Assembly: GCA_037576195.1 (NCBI GenBank)
Contig: CM075101.1
Coordinates: forward strand, 9,424,001 to 9,488,000
Length of the DNA stretch: 64,000 nucleotides
Reading direction: 5' to 3'
DNA from: Phytoseiulus persimilis
Taxonomy: Eukaryota > Arthropoda > Arachnida > Mesostigmata > Phytoseiidae
Shown here: one piece after another, positions 12,550 through 24,760 of the stretch
Position numbering within the stretch: the stretch's first letter is position 1
Layout of the letters: every line of letters begins with the position of its first letter
Made by a program: the position numbers and the translations under genes
The notes under the pieces: model-generated
What the model saw: only the letters and a program-made list of their open reading frames with translations
Database searches by the model: none
What the model was told of the DNA's origin: nothing

Positions 12550-13311
12550 TACGTTTCGGATCCGAGCATGCGCACTCCGTTTTGTTCCGAACTTCATCGT
12601 GACTCCCCGAGGTTCAAACTGAAATCCACATGGATCGCGTGGGCTGTTTTGAATGGAAATATGATCCAACGATCGCGGTGTTCAAAACGTTTCGACCACG
12701 GGGGAATTTTCGCGATCTATTCGCTCCTAGCGAAAATATTTGCCGACGAGCCGAGGATGGATCGGCTCCGAATGCGGCAGCAAACGTAACGAGCCGGCTT
12801 CGACGTCCGACCTCGAAGCTGTGAGGTCGTCGAGGTTGACAATAATTCAAGCTAGGGTGAATCAACAGCGGCTCACATTCTCGGGTCGGAATTGCAAAGT
12901 CGTCTGGAAACCTGCCGATGAGCGCCGGGTGGCGAGAATCAGCGAAAGCTCGCGGAACTCTGCCGAGGACAGCGGAGTCTCTCGCCAATTTGCGAGACTG
13001 AGTCTATTCCGACGAAAACCTGCTGAATCTTGCGATAGTCAATTGAAACGCATGGTCAGTGATGACCTTTGGTCCCATGCCCCGCGCTCCCCCGTGGCAT
13101 TTCAGGAACTTTTCGAAAGCTGTTGATACGCGTGAGAGTCCGCTTCGAGCTTCCTGCGTCGGGGAGCGGGTCGCCGGCGCCGGCTTGCGATTCTGACCTT
13201 CGACGGGAATATGGAGAGGGGATCAGCGATCGGATGAGAATGACTGAAACAGTCGAATGTGACTTGCAGTACCTACGTCGTACAGACTGGAAATGTGTGC
13301 ATTCGAGTCAA

Positions 13312-13346
13312 CAGACAGACAAACAAACCGGCAGGCAGGCAGGCAG
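13312..13346. repeat. Compound CAGA / GGCA microsatellite
   Basis: CAGACAGA followed by CAAACAAA and then four copies of GGCA, in one 35-base low-complexity block. Confidence 0.85.
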
Positions 13347-13941
13347 CCGAGCCGAGCGACCTACAGGGCTAAAGTTGGAAGAGTGGATTTTGTTTGCGTT
13401 TGTCAACGAACGTCGTTCTCCGCTCGAAACAGCTACTTGTGCTGTGAGGGCTCAGACAGCAGTCTCCCGACTCCTCTCGTTGCGTCCCATCCACCTGACT
13501 GCGATCCCGCATAAAACGAAGCAGATATGGTAAACGCTGAGTCAATATTGTCCCGTTCGAACCGAACATCAAAACATGGCTTTCTCCGTGTGCGCACTTT
13601 ACTCTTTCTGCTTGCAGCCAGCTTATGCCGAAAACTGCTCCGCCCTTCGGCCCCTTCCAAAGCATGCGACACCGACAGGCTGCGTGAGACAGTTCGACTG
13701 AATTAGGTTCGTTCCGATTCGGTACCACGGAGTTTCGAGCTCTACGCGTCTCGTTCACCTTGAAATTGGACGTTTGCGTTCGATCAGAGGGAAAGAACTT
13801 CAAGCGATTCGGAAGCGCTTTCGAATTCTCCAGGAGCTTCGACGAGAAAGTTCCCAAGTGAACTCCTCCTGAGTGAGTGCGGGGTATTTCGAAGAAAAGT
13901 TTTCGGTCAGCTCTCGGTGACGAAAGATCACCGTGAAGAGT

Positions 13942-14020
13942 GTTGGCGTTCGCAGTTGTAAACCCTGAGGATTTTATTGAGAAAGCTGACGTACGCAGTT
14001 GTGAACTCTGGGAACTTTCG
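13942..14020. repeat. Diverged tandem duplication, about 36 bp, period 43
   Basis: The block starting at 13942 (core CGCAGTTGTAAACCCTG) recurs from 13985 (core CGCAGTTGTGAACTCTG). Roughly three quarters of aligned bases match over 36 bases, with the starts 43 bases apart. Confidence 0.55.
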
Positions 14021-14043
14021 AGGGACGAAGCCGGCGGCGTGCG

Positions 14044-14080
14044 TCCCTAGCTCCCCCGCTAGGGAAATTCCCTAACGGGG
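14044..14080. repeat. Overlapping inverted repeats (two alternative hairpins)
   Basis: TCCCTAGC at 14044 pairs with GCTAGGGA at 14058, and CCCCG-TAGGGAA (14054-14066) pairs with TTCCCTA-CGGGG (14068-14080) with one mismatch. The two pairings use the same central strand and exclude each other. Confidence 0.75.
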
Positions 14081-14163
14081 TGATCCGCGTGGAGGAATCG
14101 GCCGGCTGTGCGGGGGGACGCTCTCCTGCTCTTAGAGGATCCAGACTAGCTCGAGAAACTCAC

Positions 14164-14181
14164 CGGAACATCTCCGCGCAT
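14164..14181 (-). CDS. Candidate start codon exon of the same receptor (MRGDVP)
   Basis: Seen: on the minus strand an ATG in good context (AGCAACATGC) opens six codons, MRGDVP. These end exactly at a codon boundary against a consensus donor, CCG|GTGAGTTTC. The exon at 8809-8986 must be entered in phase 0 and contains no ATG, so it needs an upstream exon of this kind. Joining the two gives an extracellular tail of about 50 residues, a normal length for D2-like receptors. The same reading frame stays open further upstream, so the true start could lie further 5'. The upstream border of this exon, including its 5' UTR, was not fixed. Inference only: the splice pairing has not been tested, and a different first exon further right is possible. 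Confidence 0.3.
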
Positions 14182-17100
14182 GTTGCTCTTAAACGTGATT
14201 GCTCCTTGATAAGTGATTGCCCACGAATTCGCTGCTTCGGACTGATGTGGCCAACGGTACCGGAGGGCGGACGGTTCCAGTCGGGTCCGGCGGGAGAGCG
14301 TTCATGTTTCCGGCGAGTCTGGAACAACAAATCGGTGCTGAAACTTCAGTCAGGTCCACACCGCAGCGAGCTCGCTACGTAATCGCCGCAGTTGGGGCGA
14401 GATCAGGAAGTTGGCTTATCTAGCGCCTGTACATTGCATCTCAGGGGCGAGGGAACCCAGCGATTCGACGTCCGAATGGAGAGTTTCGCGAAGAGGAAAA
14501 AAGAGCGGGGTCTGTTTCCCGAGCCACTCAGCACAGGATTACATGGCTCGTCGACACCCGTGGTCCTGGCTCGAGCTACGTACTCTGTCTTCATACCCAC
14601 GTGTCTGTTCATAGATCAGAACAACCGGTTCCGGCATTGACTTTGTTTTTTCTTCGCTCGCCATCTCGGTCAGTTTATCAGTACACAGAGCCGCCGATAA
14701 CTCATTCGGCCCGTCGGTTTTTCGTAAGGTTTCGTGATAAATTTCCGGATGTTTGGGATAGCGCCGATGTTTAAACAGGGCGGGTTCCGAGAGCTCTTTG
14801 TCAGCTATTCTATAGAATTTCCCTCCTTGAAACATCAGCCTCGGGAACGGCGACCCGCCCGATCTCGCATGTGGGTCCCTCCATCAACATCTCCGGCTTT
14901 CAAACGCAACCACACAGGGGAAAAAACGGGCGAATCGACGTTCGTGACATCGTGCTTGTTATTGACATCGGTGCCGTCGTCGTCATCGCCGATACTGTTC
15001 GGGCCGAGCATTTAACCTTTGGGATCGCTTCAGCTAACCGAATTACGCCCCTGGTCGCTTGGTGGGTCGCTTTCTCGCTCGCTCGCTGTCTCGCTCCATG
15101 GGGACTCCATCCGTTGCCGTCGCGCAATGTACAAATGGATCGCTGCCTAGATAGTCTGACAGTCGGCTAACTCGTTGGATACCGTTGGATATCCCATCAC
15201 ATCTCTCTCCTCAGGCTCTTCACCGACCCAGAGCCCCTCTTTCAGTCCCGCGCAAAGATTGGAATGGAATTTCGGAATCGCATCAATAATTCCCGGCAGT
15301 CATCTTTCCGTACCCGTCCCCACAAACTCCACAATGAAAGAGACGAAATAGAGGGAGAACACGAATGGCTTCGAGAAAATTGGAGCCGAGCGGACGGACT
15401 CGAGGCTCGAAGAAGATCTCCGGCGAAACGATCGACATGGAACGAATACACTGTGTGGGCGAAGAGGTGGAGCGCCAGGTTGAATCAAACGAATCAATGT
15501 CTCGCCAGAATGCCGCGGAGGAGACGAGTCTCCCCCGAGCGATGGAGATGCGAACCGCGCGGCTCCGCTTTCGCCTGTTCCCTCTTCGCACATCAGATAA
15601 CGGAACAAAAACTCCGTACCAGGTGTTTCGAGTTCGTTAATTCGTTCGGCCCCGAATCGGCTCGATTTCACAGAGTGGCTCGCGCCGGGCGAGTTCACAC
15701 TGGCGATCAAACGCGACACCGGGAGCGGCAACAGCGCGAGGAAAAGCACTCTTTGTTTGAAGAGGAAATTCATATGACAATCCTGAGCCGAACGTATCGC
15801 CGTGCTGTTGACAATGAGCCCGCTCCAATTTCCCGGCTCGCAGTTTGTCTGAAATTCAACAAATATGTCCGAACTCGGACTTCGAGCGGAAATCCGAGCT
15901 GTGTTCTCTCAGGCTCGAGGTCCCGTGTTCGAACAAGAGTCGCCATGTACAGCACTTGATGACGCTCGAAACTCGGCACGCGGGCCAGAGGGAGAGGGCA
16001 CGCCAGTTCCACGCGTCGATGTGGTCGTTTAAGGGAGACAGACCCCCCGGGAGTCGGAAGGAATGACTCGTCGGTCAACCGGAGCTCAGTTGGCGATCCC
16101 CGGCGCGCCGAGCCGGTTTTTTCTGCCACGAGGGCCGCCGCCACTTAATGCTTCAACTGGGATGGAGAAGTTCGCGGCGCTATTCATCGGCAGACAAATC
16201 CAGAACACTATGGAGCTCGAAACTTTTTCGAATAATTAGATATCTCGCTGAAGGAGGCAATCAAGCGGAGCAGGTTTCTGCCGCCGGGGATTTTTTGGCT
16301 CTGGGCGGACAGGCCTGAACAACGACGATAGCTTACATGAGCGTAACGCTTGTTTCGCAAAACCCCAGAAACGTAAAGTTTTCGATTCCGGGCCCAGCGA
16401 TATCGACGCTCCCGTCTACAGCTTCGATCTCGTCCCCTGGGCACAATTACCGTCCCAGATAACAGGTCCGTTTATGGCGCTGCCGTACGTTGAAATCGTA
16501 CTAAAATATATTTTCCACTGTCTAGGAGAGCGGCGCGCCGGGACCTCTGTTCACATTGACCTCGATTCACCGAAACTATAATACGGTTTCCACACAGATG
16601 GATAGATAGCCGATTGGTGTAGGGAGTCGTAGACGGGCGGGAGCTGGCCCCAGGGACCTGCTCGAAAGTTCCGACTCCGCTCCCCGAACACAACGGAACT
16701 CCATCGATAGACTCGCAAGAGATTCTATTGCAACGCGAAACGCTGAAGCCAGAACCCGGGAAATCCGGGGGAGCCCTAGCCAGCTCATACAGGGTGTCCC
16801 TCGATTACTGGATACTCGGTCCTGAGTTTTACCGATCAGCTCGGAAGAATCACTGAGACGGTTCTAGATTCGTGACGATTCCACTCACGAGGCGACAGTT
16901 GTCCGTTACGCGGGTGAGGCCCTCGAGGTCTCAATCCTTCAGGTGGGAATCCTTGTATTCAGCGGAAGCACGTTGGCCGATCGATCCGAAAACTGAGGCG
17001 CTTCCGCGGAAAAACTTTTGCTCAGGAGGTGGAGAACACTCTAGATTTCTGAGCTAGCAACCCAGCCCCGTTTCATCGCTCGCCACGGAAGCTTCCGCTA

Positions 17101-18903
17101 CGACGCGCTTTAGAAGCAACATGCCGCGACTAACATCGGGTTCCTCCCGCACAACAAGTCGTCTGAGTGAGCTGGAATTAAGACTATCACGAGCTTCTAA
17201 TTAAATGGCGCCGCCCGACCCCCTGCGGTCTGTCACGGGGCTAGTTTCTGTAGACGGCCCGAAGCGAACTAAAGCTTGTCGTCTAAAGCTGTCTCCCGGT
17301 GAACTCAACGGGGCGCATATGTTATATTGTGATCGCCCCTTCTTCTTCGGTCCGTTCCGCTTCTCGAAACAACAGCTTTCGGGAAAACAGCGGCATTAAA
17401 AACTTTTGACGATCGCAACCCCGGAGACCCCTCGCTGCAGGCCGGTGGTCAGCCTGCGGGCTGAGTGACCGCTCAACCCAACGACCGATCGAGCGAACGG
17501 ACGGCATTCGAGACCAACCATCCGAGCTGATTTAGGGCTGTCAAGCTCCATCGGCCGTTTGTCAGAATTCATCGACCGCTCCCGGTTTACTCCGTTGCGT
17601 GACAGCGCACGAAAAGGCCACTTGACGTTCGCCTGATTCGCTACGCGCATAAATCCTCGATCGCTTCCAGGACAGCACCGATCTCGGAGCCGGACCTCCT
17701 GTTGACCGGGTTTGGTTCGCACCATCCTCGAAAGCGCTACGAACACTCCGCATGGCAGTGAACCCTCGGCCTCGAAGGCTCGGCGCTGTCGCCACGGAGT
17801 TTTCCTGCTTGCTTGCTGGCCGCCCGTCCGAGTGAGTCAACGAACGACTGGGATCGAAGCCATCCTCACCGATTGACTAAGCCGCTCAGCTCCGTCGAAC
17901 TTTGCCGAAGGGTGACACCTTGAGCCTCGGGAGTTTCTTCCCGAAGCGTGAACTCCTGAGTGGAGTCCATTGCCGCGCTCAATCAAAAGATCGATTTGTC
18001 ACCTCGCGGCTCTCGAGATGGAGCCGAGATCTCGTTCCGAGTCAATGAATCGATCTGATTGTTTCGCCAAAGTCTCAATAAATGGTAGGTCGTCGGAGAA
18101 ACACCATGAAGGCCACGCCGACTCGAGCGCCATGCTCGTGCAGAGCAGCTTCGGTTGACTATTGGCTCTTTCTGGACCCAACTTCCGTCGAGGATCCCAG
18201 CTATTTCAGTCTGGGCTTACTCCGCTCAAGGGGGGGGGAGGGGCGGGGGGTGCGATGAAGAGGTCATCGCATTAAGTCCTGCGTCTCCTTCGACGGAGTG
18301 AACCTCCTGGCCCTGTTTCAGGATCCTATTCCCGCTTCCAAATGCCAGCGGCGGAATGCCCGCTGTCCTCACGGATGATATAGCCGGCAATGAGCTCGTC
18401 GTGAGAAGCCCGCTGTCGAGAGAAGTTGCGACGAATTCGGCGACGCCTCGCACGGAGAGAATGCTGGATTCTCTTCGGCGGAGAAGACGAACGCGAACAC
18501 GCATAATATTCAGGCAGCTCCCTAGCCGATCATTACGTGCTCGCCTCCAAGTATGAATTGTCCCCAAAACTGTTGGTCCTGTGTGGTTGACACGGTTCGC
18601 GGGTTTGCGTTATGGGATGTGGGAGGCTTTTCCAAGGCACACCCGGCACGCGCGTTCCCGGGCGCGTTTTCAATCCGCTCTACGTGATTTGATTCGGTTG
18701 AATAGGGATTCGTTCCCTCAATGGAGTCCTGGCATGCCTCCCGGACCCAGGATTGATCGGGTGTCTGTTCCTCAAAGATGCTTCCATTCAGACGCCCCTT
18801 CAAATCTGCCGTTACGTTCCCAGAATCTTTCGAGGAGGGTCTGAGATACAGCGTGTGGGCTGAGTCGCTGCACTCGACGATCAGGAGAACCCGATGCTCC
18901 TCG

Positions 18904-18937
18904 GGCGACGTGGAGAGAAGTGTCTCTCCACGTCGCC
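18904..18937. repeat. Perfect 15-bp hairpin, 4-nt loop
   Basis: GGCGACGTGGAGAGA is followed by the loop AGTG and then by its exact reverse complement TCTCTCCACGTCGCC. This is the longest perfect short-loop inverted repeat I found in the window. It is not followed by a T run, and a prokaryotic-type terminator is not expected here. Confidence 0.9.
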
Positions 18938-20845
18938 ATGGGCCCCGATCGGATCTCTCACTCAGTCAGCCACAGGTCCTTGGGCCAGGGCAGGCCGAGA
19001 GCGGGCCTACCTCCTCCCGGAAGATTTTCCACCCGACGATTTGAAATTCACGGAGAACTGTCGTGAGTATGGGCCTCCTCAAGGAGGATGTTTGTTCCTG
19101 TAACTTGATGCCCCTTCCTCCTCCCTCGAGAAATGGAGCTGGGCGTGGTTCGAAGCGTGGACAGCTCTCTGGCGCAGGAAACGAGACGAAACAAGTGCTT
19201 GACACTGCTCCCGGGGCGATATTCCTCGTTTGAGCTGAGACTGAGGAGCTAACGATCATTGAGTCGCGCGTGTGATGGCCCCCGGAGAAACAGTCATCGC
19301 CTCCCACGACGGCTCGGCTTCCAGGAAGACTGTCATCAAACAGTTCCGCCCTTCGTGTGGATTCGAGTACTCGTGGTAGCTGTCATCAGGATCGGAACTT
19401 GCGCAAAAGCTGAGCGCGTATCTGATTGTGAAGTTCCGGAGCCGCCTCGATTAATCCGGAGCTTCATCTAATTTGGGGATTGACCCCGCTCGCCGAGCTT
19501 CCAGGCTCCGCCAGATGATTGTGTCTCCGTTGTTTCGAAACGCTTCGAAAACCAGTTTTCAGCATTGGCGAGCACTCGTTTTTGTCGGGATGAAACGCCT
19601 ATTCCCTTGAAAATCCCGCTCACCGGTTCTGGCCTGGGATGTTGAGCCTGAATGGCCGGTGGTTTTCAGCCTTCTACTGTTCCGATAGCCAGCAAGCCAA
19701 CCGCCGTAACAAGCGGTGCACTAGCAGAGGGGACTTCGGAGCAGAATGAGAGAATTTCGAAAATACGTCATACGTCATACCAAGTAGCACGCTTAGTGAA
19801 AGAATTACCCCAACGGGAATTAACTTTTCCGAGTCCCGGCGGGAATTTAACTAAATAGTGCGGCACCGGCCCAGCCCCGCAGTGTCTGTGGGCATTCCCG
19901 GACATCAGCCGAGCGAGTAAACACTACTTGTGTTTTACCCCAGGTGTGGGCACATGCATCCCCTGCTCAGAACCAACTGACCCCAGAACCCGTTTGAAAG
20001 AAAAAAAAAACCGCCCTGGTAGCGGAGGATAAAGCGGTAGGATGCTCGACGAGGCCGGGACCTGGCGACACGTGAACCGACCTGGGACATCCTCGGAGTC
20101 AATCTTCCAAGGCGCCCAAACTAAGTGGAAGAGTCCTCGGATATCGATCCCTCCGCATTCGATCCACCGAACGGTTGTTGCGGAGAACAAGCACGACGAT
20201 GGCTCCTACGGGGGTTGGTCTCTGGAAGTTATTTTTCTGCTGCGGATCGAACGCAGTAACCTTGCCAGGTTGCGATCCGACCATGCGGCCATAAGGCAGT
20301 TCGGGTGCTGTCACGTCCATGTCATAACGACTGCAAACCACTGATTCGTCCATTCACCTCAAGCGCAATCCCTAAACGGTGCTCCGGAGGCTCATAGAGA
20401 ACGCGCGGCTAACCCCGGAGAGGGAATCCCTTTAGATATTTCCAAAATAGACCTCCCCCGTACCTTGGAAGCTATCCACCGTTCGCGTGATGCGATCCAT
20501 GGGCCGGCCATGACTGTGAAATTTGTTGCGAAGGTCGAATGGAGAGAGACAGTACTGGGCTATCCAACGCAAGAAAATAATCCGCGGCGGTGCACTCGCG
20601 AAGAACAAACACTTTGTCGCCGCAGCAGCCATCTCCTCTAATGGCGAGGTCCGCCCGAATGGAGACCCGCTTCCACGGCACTCCATACTGCGCGGATCGT
20701 TTGTGGTCTTCGCTTCAATGACCTGCGCTCGCGCGTTCCGGACAATCGTGGCTGAATTGGGATAAATATCTGATGTTCTCGTGAGTCTGGAATCCCGCGG
20801 CACGATTAGATCGCACGGTATGACAGCTCGAGGAGTCGTTTCGCC

Positions 20846-20876
20846 CGGATGGAGCTCTTGTCGAACGCTCCATCCG
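20846..20876. repeat. Perfect 10-bp hairpin, 11-nt loop
   Basis: CGGATGGAGC at 20846-20855 is matched by GCTCCATCCG at 20867-20876. Confidence 0.85.
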
Positions 20877-23154
20877 TCTCTTCACGGTTGGAGCGTGGTT
20901 GTCACGTGCGATCCACCCGATTGTCTCGGAGGATGACTTCGCGGAAAATGCCTTTGGGAATCGCTTCGAGTCGTTTCTCATTTCCCTGAAACAGACTCGG
21001 AGGCCTCTCCACTCCGAGGTCTGCTCGTCGGCCTGTGTTTAATTCACTAACTCGGAGCCATGAAATCATCTCAAGAGAATGGATGCGGAGCCGGGATTTT
21101 TGCCAGACGTTCTCCATGGAGTCGATAACACGCGTCGGAACCGCCGAGTCGGCTTCGGAGTCGCTTCCAGGAGGTGCCAATCTCGCCTTCAGTGCGTCGT
21201 CGGGAGAGGAAGCTAATTGGGTGTCTTGACGAGGCGCGTCTGTTCATGCGACTCGTTAGCGCCGAGTTCTGCTCGTGGTGTCTTCGTGCCGACATCGGGT
21301 TCAAGGTGAATGCAAACGAGAGCATTCCGGTGGCATCAGAATCCGAAGGCTCCTGTTATCTCCGGAATTCTATTTCCAACTCGAGGCTCAAACGAGCGGC
21401 GGCCAAGAACCGGCGCCGGAACGCGGACCGTTCCTCAAGCAAGTCGGTGTCGTTGGCGAGTACCCCTCGTCCTCAAGTTCCGAGTGATCTCCGACCGAAG
21501 GTTCTCACTTGGTCCCGGGGGATGGGCTGTTGCGTCGCCCGCGCTTCGCCGGTGAGTTTTGAAACTTATCGCACTCCGCCACTCCCCGAGTCTCGAGAGC
21601 GGTCGCCACCGAAGCTGAAGTTCTTTGGAAGTTCGTTCAAGGAGCGTTCTTGACTCTGCCCACGGTCAGATGAGTATGAGCAATAACCTCTCACGTGAAG
21701 AGGGCGTACAAACGTGAGGGGGAGGGGGGGTGAGAAGTCTTCATCGATCTCCCGCTCTTCGAGGGGGCACAAGAGGTTCGAGATTACCGCCTCTGATTCA
21801 GAAAACTGGATAGCGAATACGCGCAGCCACCTGAATTCCCACGCCCCCGAGTGACACTCTTTCAAATGTCTCGACGAACGGGCTCTGCACAAACTCCCTC
21901 CCGAACCGTCCAACACGCGCTGGTCGAATTCTCCTGAAAGGTAGCTGATTTGGCGACTCCCTCATTCGGGTGGGAGCGTTTCGGACCTTGACCAGATAGG
22001 GCTCGCAACCTGAGCGCTTGAAAGGAGAAAATCTCTTGAGACAAGCGAAACAAGGTGTTGCAGATACGCTCTCCAAATAGTAAAAGCTCTCAACAACTCA
22101 GAATAGCGCTCCTCTGGACACTCTCAAGTGATGCTCCTGTTTCCGTCCTGCTTGTTCAAAGACATTCTCTCTCTTCGAAGGTGAGGATCCCTCCTTGCCT
22201 GACTGACGATGAGACTGAGACGTGCGCGCTCCGCTTTGTTTTGGGGCTCGAGGAGGCGTCCTCTCAAACTTTCAGAGCGAGAGCGTTCCCAGGACTCGAG
22301 CATTTCAGAGTCTGAGAATGCGGGCATTCCCGCGAACCGTCGATCAACGGCTCCGCTCAATCAGATGAATTGCTGAAAAAGGTTGGCTCTCCGGGTCAGG
22401 ACATTTCTTGTCGAGTGTTCTCTCATCGACATCCCTGAAGATCTGAATTTGCAGGACGCTCGTCGTTTTCCGATGAAGATCGATATTTCGAGCTTAACAG
22501 CAGGAAATGAGGGATAGCGCTTTTGCCCAGCTCGTTTCACTACTAAATCATTGTCATCATCTATTGTTGTCCTTGCTCCCGTTCAGTTCGATCGTTTCGA
22601 GTCAAGGAACTCCTGGAAAAATTCACGTCTGATCGTCGCAATCGAAATTCCGAACCAAAGCCTGGACGTCTCAATTCTCAGAGACCCATTTACCTCCTCA
22701 CAGGATGGCTGGCGATAGATGGGAGGGTGTACAGGGATAAGTCCCTGGAATTTGGGGGGGTGCTAAATTCAAATCTAGCGACAGATTCTATCTGGGAGCC
22801 ACATTTTAACTCGGGAGATAAGTTTAGGCCCAACGGCTCCGGAACGGAAACGCTTCACAAAGGAATCATTCCCCAACTCGCCAATTGGAGGATTCAGAGC
22901 TGTAAAACACCGATTAGCCGCGCTAATAAATCGTTAGCGTCAAATACAAAAAAAAGATGGGAGGTTGTGCTCAATTTCTCTGAAACCGGAGTCATTCAGC
23001 GCAGCGTCCTCTCTCATATCCTTTCTTGCAGTAGCATCTCCTTCGAGTCGATGTTCCAGTTTTCCGTTGGACGGAAATCCGGGTTCATGACTGACCCGAC
23101 ACATGCGGCTCCGGTGAATGCGTTTTCCCCGGAAGAAAGTTCCTCGTTTTCATA

Positions 23155-23181
23155 CGGGACTTCACATGGGGTGAAGTCCCG
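23155..23181. repeat. Perfect 11-bp hairpin, 5-nt loop
   Basis: CGGGACTTCAC at 23155-23165, loop ATGGG, and the exact reverse complement GTGAAGTCCCG at 23171-23181. It lies about 120 bases upstream of the candidate exon at 23305. Confidence 0.88.
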
Positions 23182-23304
23182 ATGGGCAACGTCGATCCGG
23201 ATTGAGGAGGGTCGATCACGGGGAACCGGGCCGAGTGGAATCGTCGAATGAAGAGGTGGTGGCGAAGTCTCTTAATCAAATCCTCTTCTTAGTGACCGTT
23301 GCAG

Positions 23305-23396
23305 CTGCTTTCATCCCGATATCGCGGTGTTCCCGCCAAGCTCCTGGTATTTGACGACCAACATCAATATTCAAATGAGTTCGCCGTGCTACTGCG
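23305..23396 (+). CDS. Candidate 92-base plus-strand exon, family not recognised
   Basis: Seen: a strong acceptor (CCTCTTCTTAGTGACCGTTGCAG, split here as CCTCTTCTTAG and TGACCGTTGCAG) and a donor GCG|GTGAGG bound 92 bases. One frame reads LLSSRYRGVPAK then LLVFDDQHQYSNEFAVLLR. The piece RGVPAKLLVFDD resembles the strand-turn context near the C-terminus of alpha/beta-hydrolases of the prolyl-oligopeptidase type, but the match is short and I do not assign it. A second frame (CFHPDIAVFPPSSWYL and on) is also open across the segment, which lowers confidence. No partner exon in matching phase was established. Confidence 0.2.
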
Positions 23397-24139
23397 GTGA
23401 GGAGCTTGGCGGCGAACGGGTCGAATCTCCCTTCGAAGAGCAATCGAGAGAAGGCTGAGCGCCTCCATGGTCGAAGGATTTCCCGCTCCCGGAAGCCTCA
23501 GAGTTCATCCCAATCGATTGTCAACATTGCTGCGAGCCGCCAAACAGTTTCGGGGGGATCAGCTCAGTGGAATACCTGGCACGGGACGATCACTGCAACC
23601 TTGCACTCCGGGAGGGTTCTCGGAGGAGCTCAGTTTTACGAGTACTTCCAGGACAATATTCCTAGTGATGTCATCGGCTTTAGCGATACAGCGGCGGAGC
23701 AGCGGCAGATCGCTTAGCCGCGGGATTGGCATGGAGCAATTAGGGACATGGCCTCGCTGGTTCTACGCTGGGATGATCCAAATCCCCGGGACTTTCTTTG
23801 TTCGAGTCCTGCTACAATTGTTGTGGTTCTGATTTCGGCTCCGCGCGAGCTGACCTTCCTTTCATGGAGCGGCGCTCTGGAGAAATGGCTCAATCGAAGT
23901 TTTCTGCCCGATCTGCTTTCCTCGCTTTTATATTGAGTTTGAGTCCGGATAATCGGCCCCCGCCTAGTCGGCCGGAAGTTGTCCTATGCCGATGTGGTCC
24001 GAATGAGCGGATTCCATCGTGGGAAATTCTCGAGAAGAGTTTCATCGACAGGAATTCCTCGTTGCTGCGGACAGCCCCTGCCGTACAGTCTCTGACGCCT
24101 CTCGCTCGGCTCCCGAGGGCCTATCGATCTCGTCTCGTG

Positions 24140-24250
24140 AGAACACAAGGCCCCGGGTGCCTATCATTTGATCCTTGTTTATCAAATGGATGAATTCTTA
24201 AAGGGACATCCGGCCGCTGGTTTGGCGGCCGAGCGGGAGGCATCGTGCTA
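24140..24250 (+). repeat. Copy A of a structured repeat (inverted partner at 25172-25300)
   Basis: The core ATTTGATCCTTGTTTATCAA continues to a shared AAAGGGACATC. It folds as three consecutive stems: CATTTGAT/ATCAAATG with an 8-nt loop, GGATG/CATCC, and GGCCGC/GCGGCC. About 44 core bases match the reverse complement of copy B at over 90 percent, and weaker similarity extends on both sides. The function is unknown. Confidence 0.7.
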
Positions 24251-24760
24251 AGGTGCTGCTCAGGTGGCCCTCAGCGGTGCTGCCGAGACAGAATCCCGTT
24301 GAAGATATTAGTTATTGATTGAATAATTCAGAGTATTCCATCTGGAACGACGGTATTCTTCTCTCTTCTCTCAGCATGAGACGCGCATTCGGTTTATCGT
24401 TCCAGAACTGAATTCGCGGACGTGCTAGCGTGGAAGTACGCTTGGAACTGAGTATTGGAGCGGATAGCTTATGAAGTTGGGATTGAAATCACGAGTCCTC
24501 AAATTATCTCCCTATTCCGTGTTTGTTGCTGCATCAAGTCACGAGTTTGGTCGTGCGGCGCGCGTGTGGACGATCCGATGGGAATGAGATATATTTGTCA
24601 GTTCGAGGATTCATATCGGAGAGGATAGTAGGAATCCTACCCAGGCTTGCTGTTGAGATGGGAACTTATTTGAGAAAAACCGGCTCGGAATTGAATAAAG
24701 TAGGGCATCTAATCTGGAAACACGACGATCAATCTACGGCAAGTGTCTTTCTCGTACTAG

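Larger units (their letters stand above)
8987..14163 (-). other. Presumed first intron of the receptor gene
   Basis: If the two receptor exons are joined this 5.2 kb is an intron, bounded on the minus strand by GTGAGT and TTTGCAG. It holds a three-copy 15-bp repeat at 9650-9690, a 19-base GA microsatellite at 12531-12549, a CAGA/GGCA microsatellite at 13312-13346 and a diverged tandem duplication at 13942-14020. A possible extra minus-strand exon lies at 10934-10974. Open frames near 11.4-12.2 kb run up to about 220 codons. They overlap frames of similar length on the other strand and show no motif I recognise. Confidence 0.3.
14182..23154. other. No assignable gene
   Basis: About 9 kb with many overlapping open frames under 235 codons and no recognisable domain on either strand. 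If the proposed receptor start is right, the first part is the receptor's 5' UTR, further 5' exons or promoter. No TATA element with supporting context was picked out next to 14181. Structure that is present: a 9-base G run at 18230-18238 followed by a G-rich stretch, a 15-bp perfect hairpin at 18904, a 10-bp perfect hairpin at 20846 and a locally AT-richer, gene-free block at about 22740-22960. Confidence 0.4.

Noticed and set aside
19652-19858. A 68-codon complete open frame with a near-duplicated ACGTCAT word
   Set aside because: Low third-position GC, no motif and a length common by chance.
21174-21653. A 159-codon plus-strand open frame with a GTGAGT donor at 21551
   Set aside because: All three plus-strand frames are open for long parts of this stretch, and no acceptor, frame or family could be chosen.
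22055-22315. A short leader-like peptide (MLLFPSCLFKDILSLR) ending at a strong donor near 22181
   Set aside because: Poor start context, an upstream in-frame open region and no partner exon. It is not better than chance.
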